DNA of 64,000 nt from Saccharofermentans sp. (GTDB lineage Bacteria > Bacillota > Clostridia > Saccharofermentanales > Saccharofermentanaceae), in contig JAILDX010000038.1 in NCBI GenBank assembly GCA_024688685.1, forward strand, positions 1 through 64,000. Direction: 5' to 3'. Positions within the stretch are counted from its first letter, which is position 1. Every line of letters begins with the position of its first letter. The position numbers and the translations under genes are program-made. Under the pieces are notes generated by a model. That model saw nothing but the letters and a program-made list of their open reading frames with translations, was not told where the DNA came from and ran no database searches. This document shows, one piece after another, positions 18,151 through 27,943 of this stretch.

Positions 18151-19020
18151 ATGGCTTTTATGGCGATGTTTATGGTAATGATCTTTTTCGCGGTGGTCGC
18201 GATAGGTCTTATTAACCTGATCATAGGCATAGTCCTTGACATTATCTGGGGTGTCAGAAAAAAGAAGGAGAAGAAAGTCTATCCTGCGCACAAGGTTTTT
18301 GCGGTTATATTTACCGTGATCGGAGTTGTTCTGGGAATCTGTCCTGTCGCTTTTGTAGGTATTGCTTCCGGTATTGAAAAGTATAAAGAATACGCTGAGA
18401 TAAAGGACTTTACCGATGAAGAAAGAGTATATTCCACTGATTTTCCTGACGTTTCCGAGGCCTTTGATTTCAGAGGAGATCATTATGTCCGCGTCTATGA
18501 TATCCATCCGCAGCCAAGTCATGACAATTTTAAAGAGACTCCTGTAGGTGCGATCATATATGATAATAATCATGGAACAGATGATCATAGTCTTATTTAC
18601 AGCGTTGAAAACGTTATGGGTATAATGATCCTTGATCTTGAGTACACCAGCGATCTTTTTATTAAAGAGTCCGAAGTGGACAGATTTGTTGAATACTACA
18701 CAAATGAAGTTCCTCTGTACTGTCAGGTCACAAATTACAAAGACTCTTCTTCTGAAACTGTTATTCAGGATGTGGATTCAGCACGTGTAAGGGAACTGCG
18801 GGACAGGATAGAGAATAACGGAGGACAAGCTTACGATTATGATTATGACAGAGAAATAGGTTATCTGATATTCTATGCCGTTGATGATATCGGCTATATT
18901 GATTTTTCATGTTTTGATACCGACAGAGGACTGATGGTTGCTTATCTTGGAAAGCAATGTATCGTTGAAGGCGAAGATGAGGCTTTTATCAGAAGTTTTT
19001 TTGATAACAAAGGTGTCTGA
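18151..19020 (+). CDS. Hypothetical membrane protein
   Basis: 289 aa ORF with two N-terminal TM segments; RBS caggagggt. Confidence 0.6.
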   Translation: MAFMAMFMVMIFFAVVAIGLINLIIGIVLDIIWGVRKKKEKKVYPAHKVFAVIFTVIGVVLGICPVAFVGIASGIEKYKEYAEIKDFTDEERVYSTDFPDVSEAFDFRGDHYVRVYDIHPQPSHDNFKETPVGAIIYDNNHGTDDHSLIYSVENVMGIMILDLEYTSDLFIKESEVDRFVEYYTNEVPLYCQVTNYKDSSSETVIQDVDSARVRELRDRIENNGGQAYDYDYDREIGYLIFYAVDDIGYIDFSCFDTDRGLMVAYLGKQCIVEGEDEAFIRSFFDNKGV

Positions 19021-19030
19021 ATCAGATAAT

Positions 19031-19480
19031 ATGGCTGTTATCGTTGATTATACAGATAGTCTTAAGAAGGATGTCTTTAGGTTTACGGATGACTGTTTCG
19101 AGGGCCTTGGAAAAGTGTTCGAACCTCGGGGAAGGCATTCCTTCTATAATGATATTCCGGGAAACTTTGATCATTTCTGGTGCCTGATCAGTGATGGCAG
19201 CGTAAAGGGAACAGTGGCTGTCAAAAGAATGGATGATTCAACTGCTGAACTGAAGGCTCTTTATCTTGCTTCGGAACTGAGGGGAAAAGGGTATGGACAT
19301 AATCTGCTCGACACGGCAGTATCATATGCCAAAGCGAGAGGATATAAACGTATAGTCCTTGATTCAATGGCAATATACGAAGATGCGTTGAGATTATATG
19401 ATAGATACGGATTTAAGCACATACCGAGATATAACGATAACAGTTACGCGGATATCTTTATGGAGTATTCATTTGTATAA
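19031..19480 (+). CDS. GNAT family N-acetyltransferase
   Basis: AELKALYLASELRGKGYGHNLLDTAVSYAKARGYKRIVLDS...LYDRYGFKHI. Confidence 0.85.
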   Translation: MAVIVDYTDSLKKDVFRFTDDCFEGLGKVFEPRGRHSFYNDIPGNFDHFWCLISDGSVKGTVAVKRMDDSTAELKALYLASELRGKGYGHNLLDTAVSYAKARGYKRIVLDSMAIYEDALRLYDRYGFKHIPRYNDNSYADIFMEYSFV

Positions 19481-19519
19481 GTGTTATAATCAAAGAATAT
19501 TGTTTTTTGGGAGGTCTTT

Positions 19520-21019
19520 ATGAAAAAGTGTTCTTTCTGTGGAAGCGAGAATGAGGACAGCGGTAAGTTTTGCAAAAACTGCGGGGCTGAACTGCCTCAG
19601 GCTGTGGTAGCTGAGGTTGCAGAAGTCATCAGTGAACCTGTTACTGTAATTGAACCAATAATTGCAAAACCTGTTTCAGACCATGTTGCGGCTCAGACTG
19701 TAATGCCGGATGTTGAATACGGACAGGCAAAGGAGAATACGAATAACGGCCTTTGTGTTGCAGGTCTTATCGTTTCCATAGCATCGATATTCTGCTGCGG
19801 CATTACAGCTTTTATCGGCCTTATACTTTCGATAATCGGTCTTGTTTCGGTCAAAAAGAGTAAGCAGAAGGGTAAGGGAATGGCCATTGCCGGCATTATC
19901 ATTTCTGTAGTAGCAACGATCATCGGTTTCATTTTCTCTGCTGCAGGCGGAACATCATGGGTTAGCTCTCTCGTAGGACAGGATACACGTACTACGAAGG
20001 CTACGGAAGAAGATGACGGTGATGCTGACGAGATTAAGGATGCCATTACCGGTGAGAACTGGGTAGAGATGAATTCCGGTTCTTATCTGGTATTTAATTC
20101 CAGCAAAAAGTTCACATATTTTAAAGATTACGGTGTCTCTGATAACTATTATTATGAAGGCAAGTATGAGCTCTATGTCGGCGACGAAGCTCTCGAGTAC
20201 ATAACTGAAGACCTCAGCGAATATGACATTGATGAAGATGATATCGAAGACCTGATGGATGAGAATAAGTACTATGATATATCGAATCTTGTCTGTCTTG
20301 TCCTGAAGAATAACAAACAGATAATAGACGGTGAGAATCAGCTGGATGATACTGTTGTAGCTAATTATTACGGATTCTATGTTGATGCAGGTGATACTTT
20401 TATCAACCTCACACATATGGATACGAATGTGAACTTTCTGTTCGTTCCCGAAGACGATTATGAGCCTGTCGTAATTCCTTCGTATACAATGGATACAGAG
20501 CCTTCCGGGTCTTCTGCAGAGACTTCAGGAACTTCTTCCGAGACTACAATTGAGACTTCGGCTCAGACATCTGAAACTACCGGTTCTGCGACTGCTCTTA
20601 CAGTGATCGGAAACGATATTGTCGGTCACGTTCCGGTAACTTATGGCAACTGGGTAACATGGACAGAGGCAGGCGGTTACGATTCGACGATAACTTCTCA
20701 CGAAGCTGCTATGAATACAGCTACCGGTTCTATCATTAATATTCAGGTCTGGAATACTGATATGACCCCTGAGGATGCAGCTCAGGGAATAATGCAGAAT
20801 ATGGAAGTTAACGGGCATGCTTCGGGCGTCACGGGTGCACAGGTAACAATAGGCGGACAGAGTGCGGTTCAGGCATATGGGCTGTATCCTGACGGACAGT
20901 ATCTTGTATGCTGGTTCTTCAGGACTCCGGATAACGTTTTCCACTATATTTCAGTAGAGTTCACTTCATCAGACTATAACAGCTTCTCAATGGTTGAGGA
21001 TAATTACACATTGAATTAA
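19520..21019 (+). CDS. Zinc-ribbon / DUF4190-type membrane protein
   Basis: MKKCSFCGSENEDSGKFCKNCGAELP zinc ribbon; GLCVAGLIVSIASIFCCG...GKGMAIAGIIISVVA membrane segment. Confidence 0.7.
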   Translation: MKKCSFCGSENEDSGKFCKNCGAELPQAVVAEVAEVISEPVTVIEPIIAKPVSDHVAAQTVMPDVEYGQAKENTNNGLCVAGLIVSIASIFCCGITAFIGLILSIIGLVSVKKSKQKGKGMAIAGIIISVVATIIGFIFSAAGGTSWVSSLVGQDTRTTKATEEDDGDADEIKDAITGENWVEMNSGSYLVFNSSKKFTYFKDYGVSDNYYYEGKYELYVGDEALEYITEDLSEYDIDEDDIEDLMDENKYYDISNLVCLVLKNNKQIIDGENQLDDTVVANYYGFYVDAGDTFINLTHMDTNVNFLFVPEDDYEPVVIPSYTMDTEPSGSSAETSGTSSETTIETSAQTSETTGSATALTVIGNDIVGHVPVTYGNWVTWTEAGGYDSTITSHEAAMNTATGSIINIQVWNTDMTPEDAAQGIMQNMEVNGHASGVTGAQVTIGGQSAVQAYGLYPDGQYLVCWFFRTPDNVFHYISVEFTSSDYNSFSMVEDNYTLN

Positions 21020-21027
21020 TTCATATT

Positions 21028-21333
21028 ATGATTGCTGATTATGCAGTGGAAAGGATTGTTATTACGACTATTGAAGAAAGCGTAAGAGATGATTCTACAA
21101 AGTTTGAGGCACTTCTGAAGACAAAGACTCCTGAGTTCAAGAAAGCTCTTGAGGAGTTTTCAGTAAGGCTGGACAGTATTATCGGCGCTATGCTTAAAGA
21201 ATACTGTGATGCTGAGAATGTTGAAATGAATATTGAAGAAGCAAAAAGCTATAAGACCACTAACAGGCTTATTACCGGCAAGCTTGATGCCGTAATAGGC
21301 GAACATATCAAGGATAAGCGTTCAGCTCTGTAA
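21028..21333 (+). CDS. Hypothetical protein
   Basis: 101 aa ORF just downstream of 19520..21019. Confidence 0.45.
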   Translation: MIADYAVERIVITTIEESVRDDSTKFEALLKTKTPEFKKALEEFSVRLDSIIGAMLKEYCDAENVEMNIEEAKSYKTTNRLITGKLDAVIGEHIKDKRSAL

Positions 21334-21349
21334 AAACATATCTGACATA

Positions 21350-22177
21350 ATGAGAAAATCTTTCCGGTCACTGTTAGCTATATTGCTGGTTCTTTGCCTT
21401 TCTGCGTGCGGGCTGCAGATCCCTATGTAATGATCGAGAGAGAAGGAATAAAGATTGCTTTCGTCGGTATTACGACTCCCTGGACTGTTACGAACTCTTC
21501 CAGACAGCATTTTGTTAATCCTAATGGGCATCTCATATATGGATTCTTCGGCCACTCAGCGGAACCGTAATTATCTTGCGAGAAGAGGAGAGACAAATCT
21601 TGGAGATTTCCTGGCTGATTCATTAAGGTACGGAACCTCTGCTGATGTTGCCTTCTGCATGGCAAGTGCGTGTGCAACTGATTTTTCTGCAGGTGATATC
21701 ACCGCTTATAATCTGCTTACCCTGTTTCCTTATGACAACTCGCTCTGCGTAGTTGAGGTTCAGGGGAAAGCAATACTTGATGCTCTTGAATGGGGGGCAT
21801 CTTCGCTGCCTGATGATTCACCTGTTTTGATCCAGGTCTCAGGTATGAGCTATGAGATCGATCTCAGTGTTCCGAGCGGCGTAGTAAAGGACGAGAATGG
21901 AGATTTTGTAAGATATGAAGGCGAGCACAGAGTAAAGAATGTTTATATTGGTGGTATTCCTCTTGAACTCGATTCATATTATAAAGTTGCAGGGTCAGAT
22001 TTTGTTCTCCGTTATCTCGGCAATGGGTTTACAATGTTCAGAAATGCTAATGTTGTTGCTTCTGAATACTCTACCGAATGCTTATTGTTTAAAAACTATA
22101 TCAGAAGCTTTCCGGATTCAACTATAGGTGATGAATACAGTAACCCGCATGGACAGGGCCGCATAATTGTCAGATAA
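21350..22177 (+). pseudogene. 5'-nucleotidase (UshA-like) lipoprotein, decayed
   Basis: Lipoprotein signal MRKSFRSLLAILLVLCLSACG is followed in another frame by PYVMIEREGIKIAFVGITTPWTVTNSS and in a third by NYLARRGETNLGDFLADSLRYGTSADVAFCMASACATDF...(5'-nucleotidase C-terminal domain). Confidence 0.75.
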
Positions 22178-22190
22178 GATGTCATTCAGA

Positions 22191-22565
22191 TCAGAGAATA
22201 TGGTCTACCGTAACCTCTGCTCCGAAAGGCATTAATGATACAGATGCGATCTTAAAGAACTGCTTTCCAAATGGAATTCCGATGATAGTAACGCAAAGGA
22301 TTGCACCAAGGATCAGGTTGAGCAGAGCCAGCTCCCAGCCAAAGAGGATTATCCAGAGAATGTTGCCGAAAGTTGCGGTGAACCCCACATCATGAGTAAC
22401 AGTTTTCCCAAAAGGACAAAGCGACAGCCCGGCAAGCTTAAAGCACTGAACTCCCCACGGGATGCCGATAATAGTGATGCAGAGAACAAGTCCTGTAAGG
22501 ATCCAGTCAAGCCAGCTTAAGAATCCGCCACATATAAACCATAATATATTTGCAAGTATACGCAT
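22191..22565 (-). CDS. YccF domain-containing membrane protein
   Basis: ANILWFICGGFLSWLDWILTGLVLCITIIGIPWGVQCFKLAGLSLCPFGKTV. Confidence 0.85.
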   Translation of the reverse strand: MRILANILWFICGGFLSWLDWILTGLVLCITIIGIPWGVQCFKLAGLSLCPFGKTVTHDVGFTATFGNILWIILFGWELALLNLILGAILCVTIIGIPFGKQFFKIASVSLMPFGAEVTVDHIL

Positions 22566-22648
22566 ATTAAATCTCCCTTCAGATTCGTATTAAAAAATAG
22601 CACAAGAAACGGATAATTTCACTTAACAATCCATTAACAGTTTATTTA

Positions 22649-22676
22649 TTGACTTATATTTGCGCAATTCTATAAT
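22649..22676 (+). promoter_or_regulatory. Predicted sigma-A-type promoter of the lanthipeptide operon
   Basis: TTGACT-N16-TATAAT upstream of the precursor gene. Confidence 0.65.
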
Positions 22677-22711
22677 TCAACTGTAAATCCAAATCCGAGG
22701 AGGTATTTAAA

Positions 22712-22936
22712 ATGGATAAGAGCTTTTTTGAGGAAATGAAGGGAAAGACAAGAGAAGAGAGAGCAGAACTGCTCAAGAATAATAAGGATGTTGCACTGTG
22801 TCTTGATGAGCTCGGTGCGGTTAACGGCGGTAACAATGAACGCGCGAATATGAATCCTAATTCTTCGGAGTGTCCGTACGTTGGCAACTGGATCTCTTCA
22901 TTTGGTTACATTTGCCGTGGTGAGGTAGTCTGCTGA
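22712..22936 (+). CDS. Class II lanthipeptide precursor
   Basis: 74 aa; leader ends in CLDELGAVNGG; core NNERANMNPNSSECPYVGNWISSFGYICRGEVVC contains Ser/Cys; directly upstream of LanM; RBS gaggagg. Confidence 0.85.
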   Translation: MDKSFFEEMKGKTREERAELLKNNKDVALCLDELGAVNGGNNERANMNPNSSECPYVGNWISSFGYICRGEVVC

Positions 22937-22964
22937 TAACAGATCCTGACAACTGATTAACTTT

Positions 22965-22996
22965 AAGTGGGATTGACCTATGGGCCAATCCCACTT
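22965..22996 (+). promoter_or_regulatory. Intercistronic hairpin between lanA and lanM
   Basis: Perfect 11-bp inverted repeat AAGTGGGATTG-acctatggg(c)-CAATCCCACTT. Confidence 0.7.
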
Positions 22997-23008
22997 ATAT
23001 TATTAGAT

Positions 23009-25741
23009 ATGTTTGAGAAGGAAGACTTATTATTCTATAAAATATCAGGATTTCTTGTTGAGTCTGTCGGTCTTGAGATTCCTGTTCTGAGCGCCGGAAG
23101 ATTTGTAATTACTCCTTCCTGTCAGGACGATATCAGAGAAGGTTTTGTAAGAAGAACTGCAAAGATTATAACTCCGGCATTATCCAAGATGCTCTTAATG
23201 TATCTGAATGATATTGATGTCCTCGACAGTTACATAGAGGACAGCGGCAGTGATTCACTTGATGTTTACAGAGATCAGTTTCTTGAGAAGATGACCGCTG
23301 ACAGCTGCGGAGAACTCCGGGGCAGAGTTCCGCAGCTCATAGAACTGATAAGAAAGATACATACGCAGTATATTGCGGTTATCGATGAGTTTATCCTGAG
23401 AGTTGATAATTCATATGATGTTATATGCAGCAGTCTTCTTCATAATCGTTTTTCCGAGCTTACCGGAATCTCTGTAGACAGCGGGGATGTCCATAATCAC
23501 GGCCATACGACTTCGATAGTTACGACAGATAAAGGGAAGTTCGTATATAAGCCTCATGATGTAAGGATAGATCTGCGTTCTTATGAACTTTTTAACCGTT
23601 TCTTCTCTGACATAATGAGGGCCCCGGCGGTCTGTTCCTTTGATGATTACGGTTTTTCCGGGTTTATTGAGAACAGATCTGCTTCCACGACTGAAGAAGC
23701 TGAGAAGTATTTCTATAATCTGGGAGGATTCGTTGCAGTAACCCTTATGCTTTGCAGCAGCGACCTTCACCATAACAATGTGCTTGCACAAGGCATCTAT
23801 CCTGTCATTATTGACTATGAACTGATGATGACCCCCGGAAAAAGAAAGCGTGACAACAGCCTCTCGCAGGAACTCTCGGATTCGCTCCTGTTTGGGTCGA
23901 TGATGCCCTGCAGACACGGCGATGTCGAAATGTGCATCCTCTATGCAGACGACAACAATAACCGGTCAGCCCCTGTAATAGATGGTGTACGCAAGACTGT
24001 TCTTGATTTTCCTGACGTATTTATCAGTGGCTTCAGAGATATCTACAGGCGCTGTATCGAGCAGCGTAATGATATAAAGGAATTCATTTCGTCCATGAAA
24101 GGCCTTTATATGAGGCATATTTACAGGGGAACGCGCGTCTATAACGAATTGCTGAAGAGTTCCACATCTCCGGCATGGATCACCGATGATAATCTGAGAG
24201 AAGAACTGTTTGACAAGCTGTCCCTGGCAATGAGACGGAGCGGCAACGATAAGGCCGGGGATATAACCAACGCTGAGGTTGATGCTATCCTTCGCGGTGA
24301 TATTCCATACATCTATATGAGAACAGATGAATGTGACCTCTATGCAGACGGAAAGGTCGTATATAAGGATTTCTTTGTCACGAGCTGCATTGACAATGTG
24401 CTGGACAGGATCGATCACTTGAATGAAGCAGATATGGAATTCGAGATCACGCTTCTTAGGAAATCGATGAACCGCTGCGTAAGAAAGGCGGAAGTTCCCG
24501 GCGCGGCAGGCCCCGTAATCACTGAACAGATTGAGATCTCAGACAATAAGCTGCTTAAGGAGGCAGAGTCCATCCTGAAAAAGATAGATGATGAGGCTGT
24601 GTATTCTCCTTCCGGCAAGGTGTGCTTTTTCGCTCCCAATTATTTCCTTGAGACCGGCATGAACTATATGAATAACGGTCTTATCGACGGAACTCTCGGT
24701 ATCGGTCTGTTTTGTGCCGCACTCGGCAGTATGACTTCGGACGACAAGACAAAGGAAATATGCGCACGTTATGTGAAGGTGTTTACGGAGAGACTGAAAA
24801 ACTCTGTTGATGCCCTTTCCAAACAGGAGGTCATCTATCCCAACGTCGAGAATGTTTCGTACATATCAGGCCTGACGGGAAAGATCCTCGGATCATATCT
24901 CATCTCGAAATACACATCCGATACCTCACTGAAAGAAACCTGCCGGAAGCTGATATCCCTTATCAACAAGATGGAGCTTGGGTTTGAGAGGACAGATATA
25001 TTTAACGGGCTTGCAGGACTTCTTAAGCTTCTTTGTAAATATGATGAACTCTATTCAATTAACGGAGTTCCGGAGATGTGTTCAAACCTGGCTGACAGAC
25101 TTGTCGCGTCTGCAGGCATTCCTTTTAACGGAAAGATGATATGGAAGACGCTTTCGTCAAACTGGGCAATATCCGGAGCAGGACACGGTCAGTCGGGAGT
25201 CTCGTCAGCTTTGTATATGGCTGGGAAGAGGCTTAACAGACAGGATCTGATCAATTTCTCACAAGCCGGTTTTGAGTTTGAGACCGGTGTTTACGATGCG
25301 AAACTTGGTGCATGGCCGGACAGAAGAGGCGGTGAGGTTACTGAGAAATACCTGACAGGATACTGCTCGGGAGCTCCGGGTATCGGCCTTAACGCTCTTG
25401 AGATCATGTATGACGGATATGAGGAAAACCTTGAGAGAGCAATCAGGGGAACTCTGAAAGAACCAATGAATCATAAGGATTTCCTTTGCTGCGGGAACTG
25501 CTCATCCATCGATTTCCTGCTCGAAGCAGGGCTAAAGACCGGCAGGACGGACCTCATAGGGGAAGCAAGGACAAGGATGGCATTTATCATTGACAGAGCT
25601 GAAAAGAACGGTGATTTCAACTACGTAAACAAGAGTCTGGTCAATATTTTCTCGCCGAGTCTCTTTTACGGAGCCTCAGGAGTTGGATATGAGATGCTCC
25701 GTCTGATCAATCCTGATATAATTCAAAGAGTTCTTCTTTGA
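23009..25741 (+). CDS. Type 2 lanthipeptide synthetase LanM
   Basis: DUF4135 dehydratase motif HNHGHTTSIVTTDKGKFVYKPHDVRID, DLHHNNVLAQGIYPVIIDYE; LanC-like GAGHGQSGVSSAL, GYCSGAPGIGL, DFLCCGNCSSIDFLLE. Confidence 0.93.
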   Translation: MFEKEDLLFYKISGFLVESVGLEIPVLSAGRFVITPSCQDDIREGFVRRTAKIITPALSKMLLMYLNDIDVLDSYIEDSGSDSLDVYRDQFLEKMTADSCGELRGRVPQLIELIRKIHTQYIAVIDEFILRVDNSYDVICSSLLHNRFSELTGISVDSGDVHNHGHTTSIVTTDKGKFVYKPHDVRIDLRSYELFNRFFSDIMRAPAVCSFDDYGFSGFIENRSASTTEEAEKYFYNLGGFVAVTLMLCSSDLHHNNVLAQGIYPVIIDYELMMTPGKRKRDNSLSQELSDSLLFGSMMPCRHGDVEMCILYADDNNNRSAPVIDGVRKTVLDFPDVFISGFRDIYRRCIEQRNDIKEFISSMKGLYMRHIYRGTRVYNELLKSSTSPAWITDDNLREELFDKLSLAMRRSGNDKAGDITNAEVDAILRGDIPYIYMRTDECDLYADGKVVYKDFFVTSCIDNVLDRIDHLNEADMEFEITLLRKSMNRCVRKAEVPGAAGPVITEQIEISDNKLLKEAESILKKIDDEAVYSPSGKVCFFAPNYFLETGMNYMNNGLIDGTLGIGLFCAALGSMTSDDKTKEICARYVKVFTERLKNSVDALSKQEVIYPNVENVSYISGLTGKILGSYLISKYTSDTSLKETCRKLISLINKMELGFERTDIFNGLAGLLKLLCKYDELYSINGVPEMCSNLADRLVASAGIPFNGKMIWKTLSSNWAISGAGHGQSGVSSALYMAGKRLNRQDLINFSQAGFEFETGVYDAKLGAWPDRRGGEVTEKYLTGYCSGAPGIGLNALEIMYDGYEENLERAIRGTLKEPMNHKDFLCCGNCSSIDFLLEAGLKTGRTDLIGEARTRMAFIIDRAEKNGDFNYVNKSLVNIFSPSLFYGASGVGYEMLRLINPDIIQRVLL

Positions 25742-25761
25742 TAGTGTGGTACAATAGCTTT

Positions 25762-27942
25762 ATGAAGATTCCTTTAGTAATACAGACACACAGTGGTGAG
25801 AATGCTATAGCGACGATTGCGTCAATGCTTTCTTATTATGGCAGGATTACTCCTCTTTCCGAGATGAGAGAGGGTAATATCACGTCAAGAGGCGGCTCCA
25901 CCCCTGAACAGATGAAGAAGATGGCCGCTAATTACGGCCTTGACTCTGAGATCGTAAAAGTCGGTGTTGACGATATTAAGAAAATGAAGTTTCCCGTTGT
26001 TGTCAGATGGAAGAGACTCTATTACTGTATCGTTAAGAAGATAAGTGGGAACAAAGTTTATCTTGCAGATCCGTCAAAGGGTGAATATCCTGTAGATCTC
26101 GCTACGTTTGAACGCGGCTATATGGGCACTGCGATCATCATGACGCCTAACAAGGACTTTGTTAAGGGCGGAAAGAGGCCTTCTCTTTACAAACTGATCG
26201 CCGTCCGTCTGAGCGGTGTAAGACAGAAGCTTCTTCTTCTTGCATTCCTCAATCTTATGGCTGTCGCTCTCAATATCCTTATGGTCGATGCCACGAAGGA
26301 TATGCTCGATCTTGCTTCCACCGGCAAGCCTGAGAGCATCCTCAATAATATCGTATCGATGGATGCCCTTAAGAGCTTTACTCCATATAATATCCTTGTT
26401 GTTGTTATGGGAGTGCTCCTTTTACTTCAGACCATTGTTGATATCTTCAAGACACTCCATATCTACCGTACATCATATTCTGTCGCTGCAAAGTCCAGTT
26501 CTTCAGTTTTTAAGAAGATACTGTACCAGCCTATGAGCTTCTTTGAGCAGTACAGAACAGGTGAACTTATCCAGCGTATGGAGGATAATACAAAACTCGA
26601 CCTTTCACTAGTCAGGACAATGGTCCCGAGAGTGCTCGATTTCTTCATGACCATCGTTTACTTTATCCTTATCGTCTCTTATCACTGGAAGATCGCCCTT
26701 ATGAGCGTCGGTGTTGAGATCATTTATCTCATCCTCTCGATGCAGATGAGAAGCAGGATCATCATGCAGTCAAGAAGCAATGCGGTCAATTCAGCGGCGA
26801 TGAACACATCGATCCTCAATGGTCTTGATACTATTGAGACGATCAAGTCCGGAGGCGTTGAGAGACTTTTCTTCTCCGGATGGAAGAAGACTCAGTCTGA
26901 TCTTGATTCGAGCAGAGTCAGCGGTATCGGCATTAATGCAATGTCAGGAGTTATCGACGGACTTCACGGTCTGTTATCACAGGGAATCCTTCTGTTTGCT
27001 GGTGCGTACTTTATCATCAACGGGGAGATGACACTTGGTATCATGGCTGCTCTTCAGACTGTATTAGGCAATTTCAGGAATACTTTCTCGAACTGCGTTA
27101 ATATGACAAACAGTCTTCAGAAGACAAGAACAGATATCGAACGAGTTGAAGATATCAGAGAGAGGGGAGAGCTTCCCCAGTATGATCTGCCTGAGGATGC
27201 TGAGCCTGACAAGCTTCTCGGAGAACTTGATATTTCGCATGTCTCCTACAGGTATCAGGCAGGCGAGCCCTTGTCTGTAGATGATGTTTCTTTTAAGGTT
27301 AAGCCGGGCCAGATCATTGCGATAGTCGGCGCTTCCGGATGCGGTAAGACAACTCTCCTTAAGTGTATACTGTCGCTTTATAAGCCTACATCGGGAGAAG
27401 TCAGATATAACGGCCTTCTGAGAGAAGAGATTCCTGATGTCGTATTCCATTCCACTATAACTGCTGTTGATCAGGAGTGTGTTGTATTTGAAGACACTAT
27501 CGCAAATAACCTCACGATGTGGGATACAACCGTAAATGATTATGAGATGATAATGGCTGCTAATGACGCGCACATCCATAAGAGGATCGCGCAGGAGAGA
27601 GAGGGCTATTATTCAAAGATGCTGGAGAACGGTCGTAACTTCTCCGGTGGTGAGATACAGAGACTTGAGCTTGCAAGAGCACTCTCTGCAGAACCTACGA
27701 TACTTCTTCTCGATGAGTTTACTTCTGCTCTTGATGCCGTTACGGAAGAAGAGGTGTTCAAATCGATAAGGCTTAAGGCTACGACATGTATCATTGTTGC
27801 TCACAGGCTTTCAACTGTTTCGCTCTGTGATTATATCCTTGTAATGGATAAGGGTAAGGTCGTACAAGAGGGAACACATGAAGAATTATATAACGTAGAC
27901 GGTCCTTACAGGGATCTTGTCAAAGTGTCAGGAGGATCGTGA
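25762..27942 (+). CDS. NHLM/LanT-type ABC exporter with a degenerate C39 peptidase domain
   Basis: N-terminal C39-like fold (VIQTHSGENAIATIASMLSYYGR...YLADPSKGEYPVDL), TM domain, Walker A GASGCGKTT, signature FSGGEIQRLELARAL. Confidence 0.9.
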   Translation: MKIPLVIQTHSGENAIATIASMLSYYGRITPLSEMREGNITSRGGSTPEQMKKMAANYGLDSEIVKVGVDDIKKMKFPVVVRWKRLYYCIVKKISGNKVYLADPSKGEYPVDLATFERGYMGTAIIMTPNKDFVKGGKRPSLYKLIAVRLSGVRQKLLLLAFLNLMAVALNILMVDATKDMLDLASTGKPESILNNIVSMDALKSFTPYNILVVVMGVLLLLQTIVDIFKTLHIYRTSYSVAAKSSSSVFKKILYQPMSFFEQYRTGELIQRMEDNTKLDLSLVRTMVPRVLDFFMTIVYFILIVSYHWKIALMSVGVEIIYLILSMQMRSRIIMQSRSNAVNSAAMNTSILNGLDTIETIKSGGVERLFFSGWKKTQSDLDSSRVSGIGINAMSGVIDGLHGLLSQGILLFAGAYFIINGEMTLGIMAALQTVLGNFRNTFSNCVNMTNSLQKTRTDIERVEDIRERGELPQYDLPEDAEPDKLLGELDISHVSYRYQAGEPLSVDDVSFKVKPGQIIAIVGASGCGKTTLLKCILSLYKPTSGEVRYNGLLREEIPDVVFHSTITAVDQECVVFEDTIANNLTMWDTTVNDYEMIMAANDAHIHKRIAQEREGYYSKMLENGRNFSGGEIQRLELARALSAEPTILLLDEFTSALDAVTEEEVFKSIRLKATTCIIVAHRLSTVSLCDYILVMDKGKVVQEGTHEELYNVDGPYRDLVKVSGGS

Positions 27943-27943
27943 T

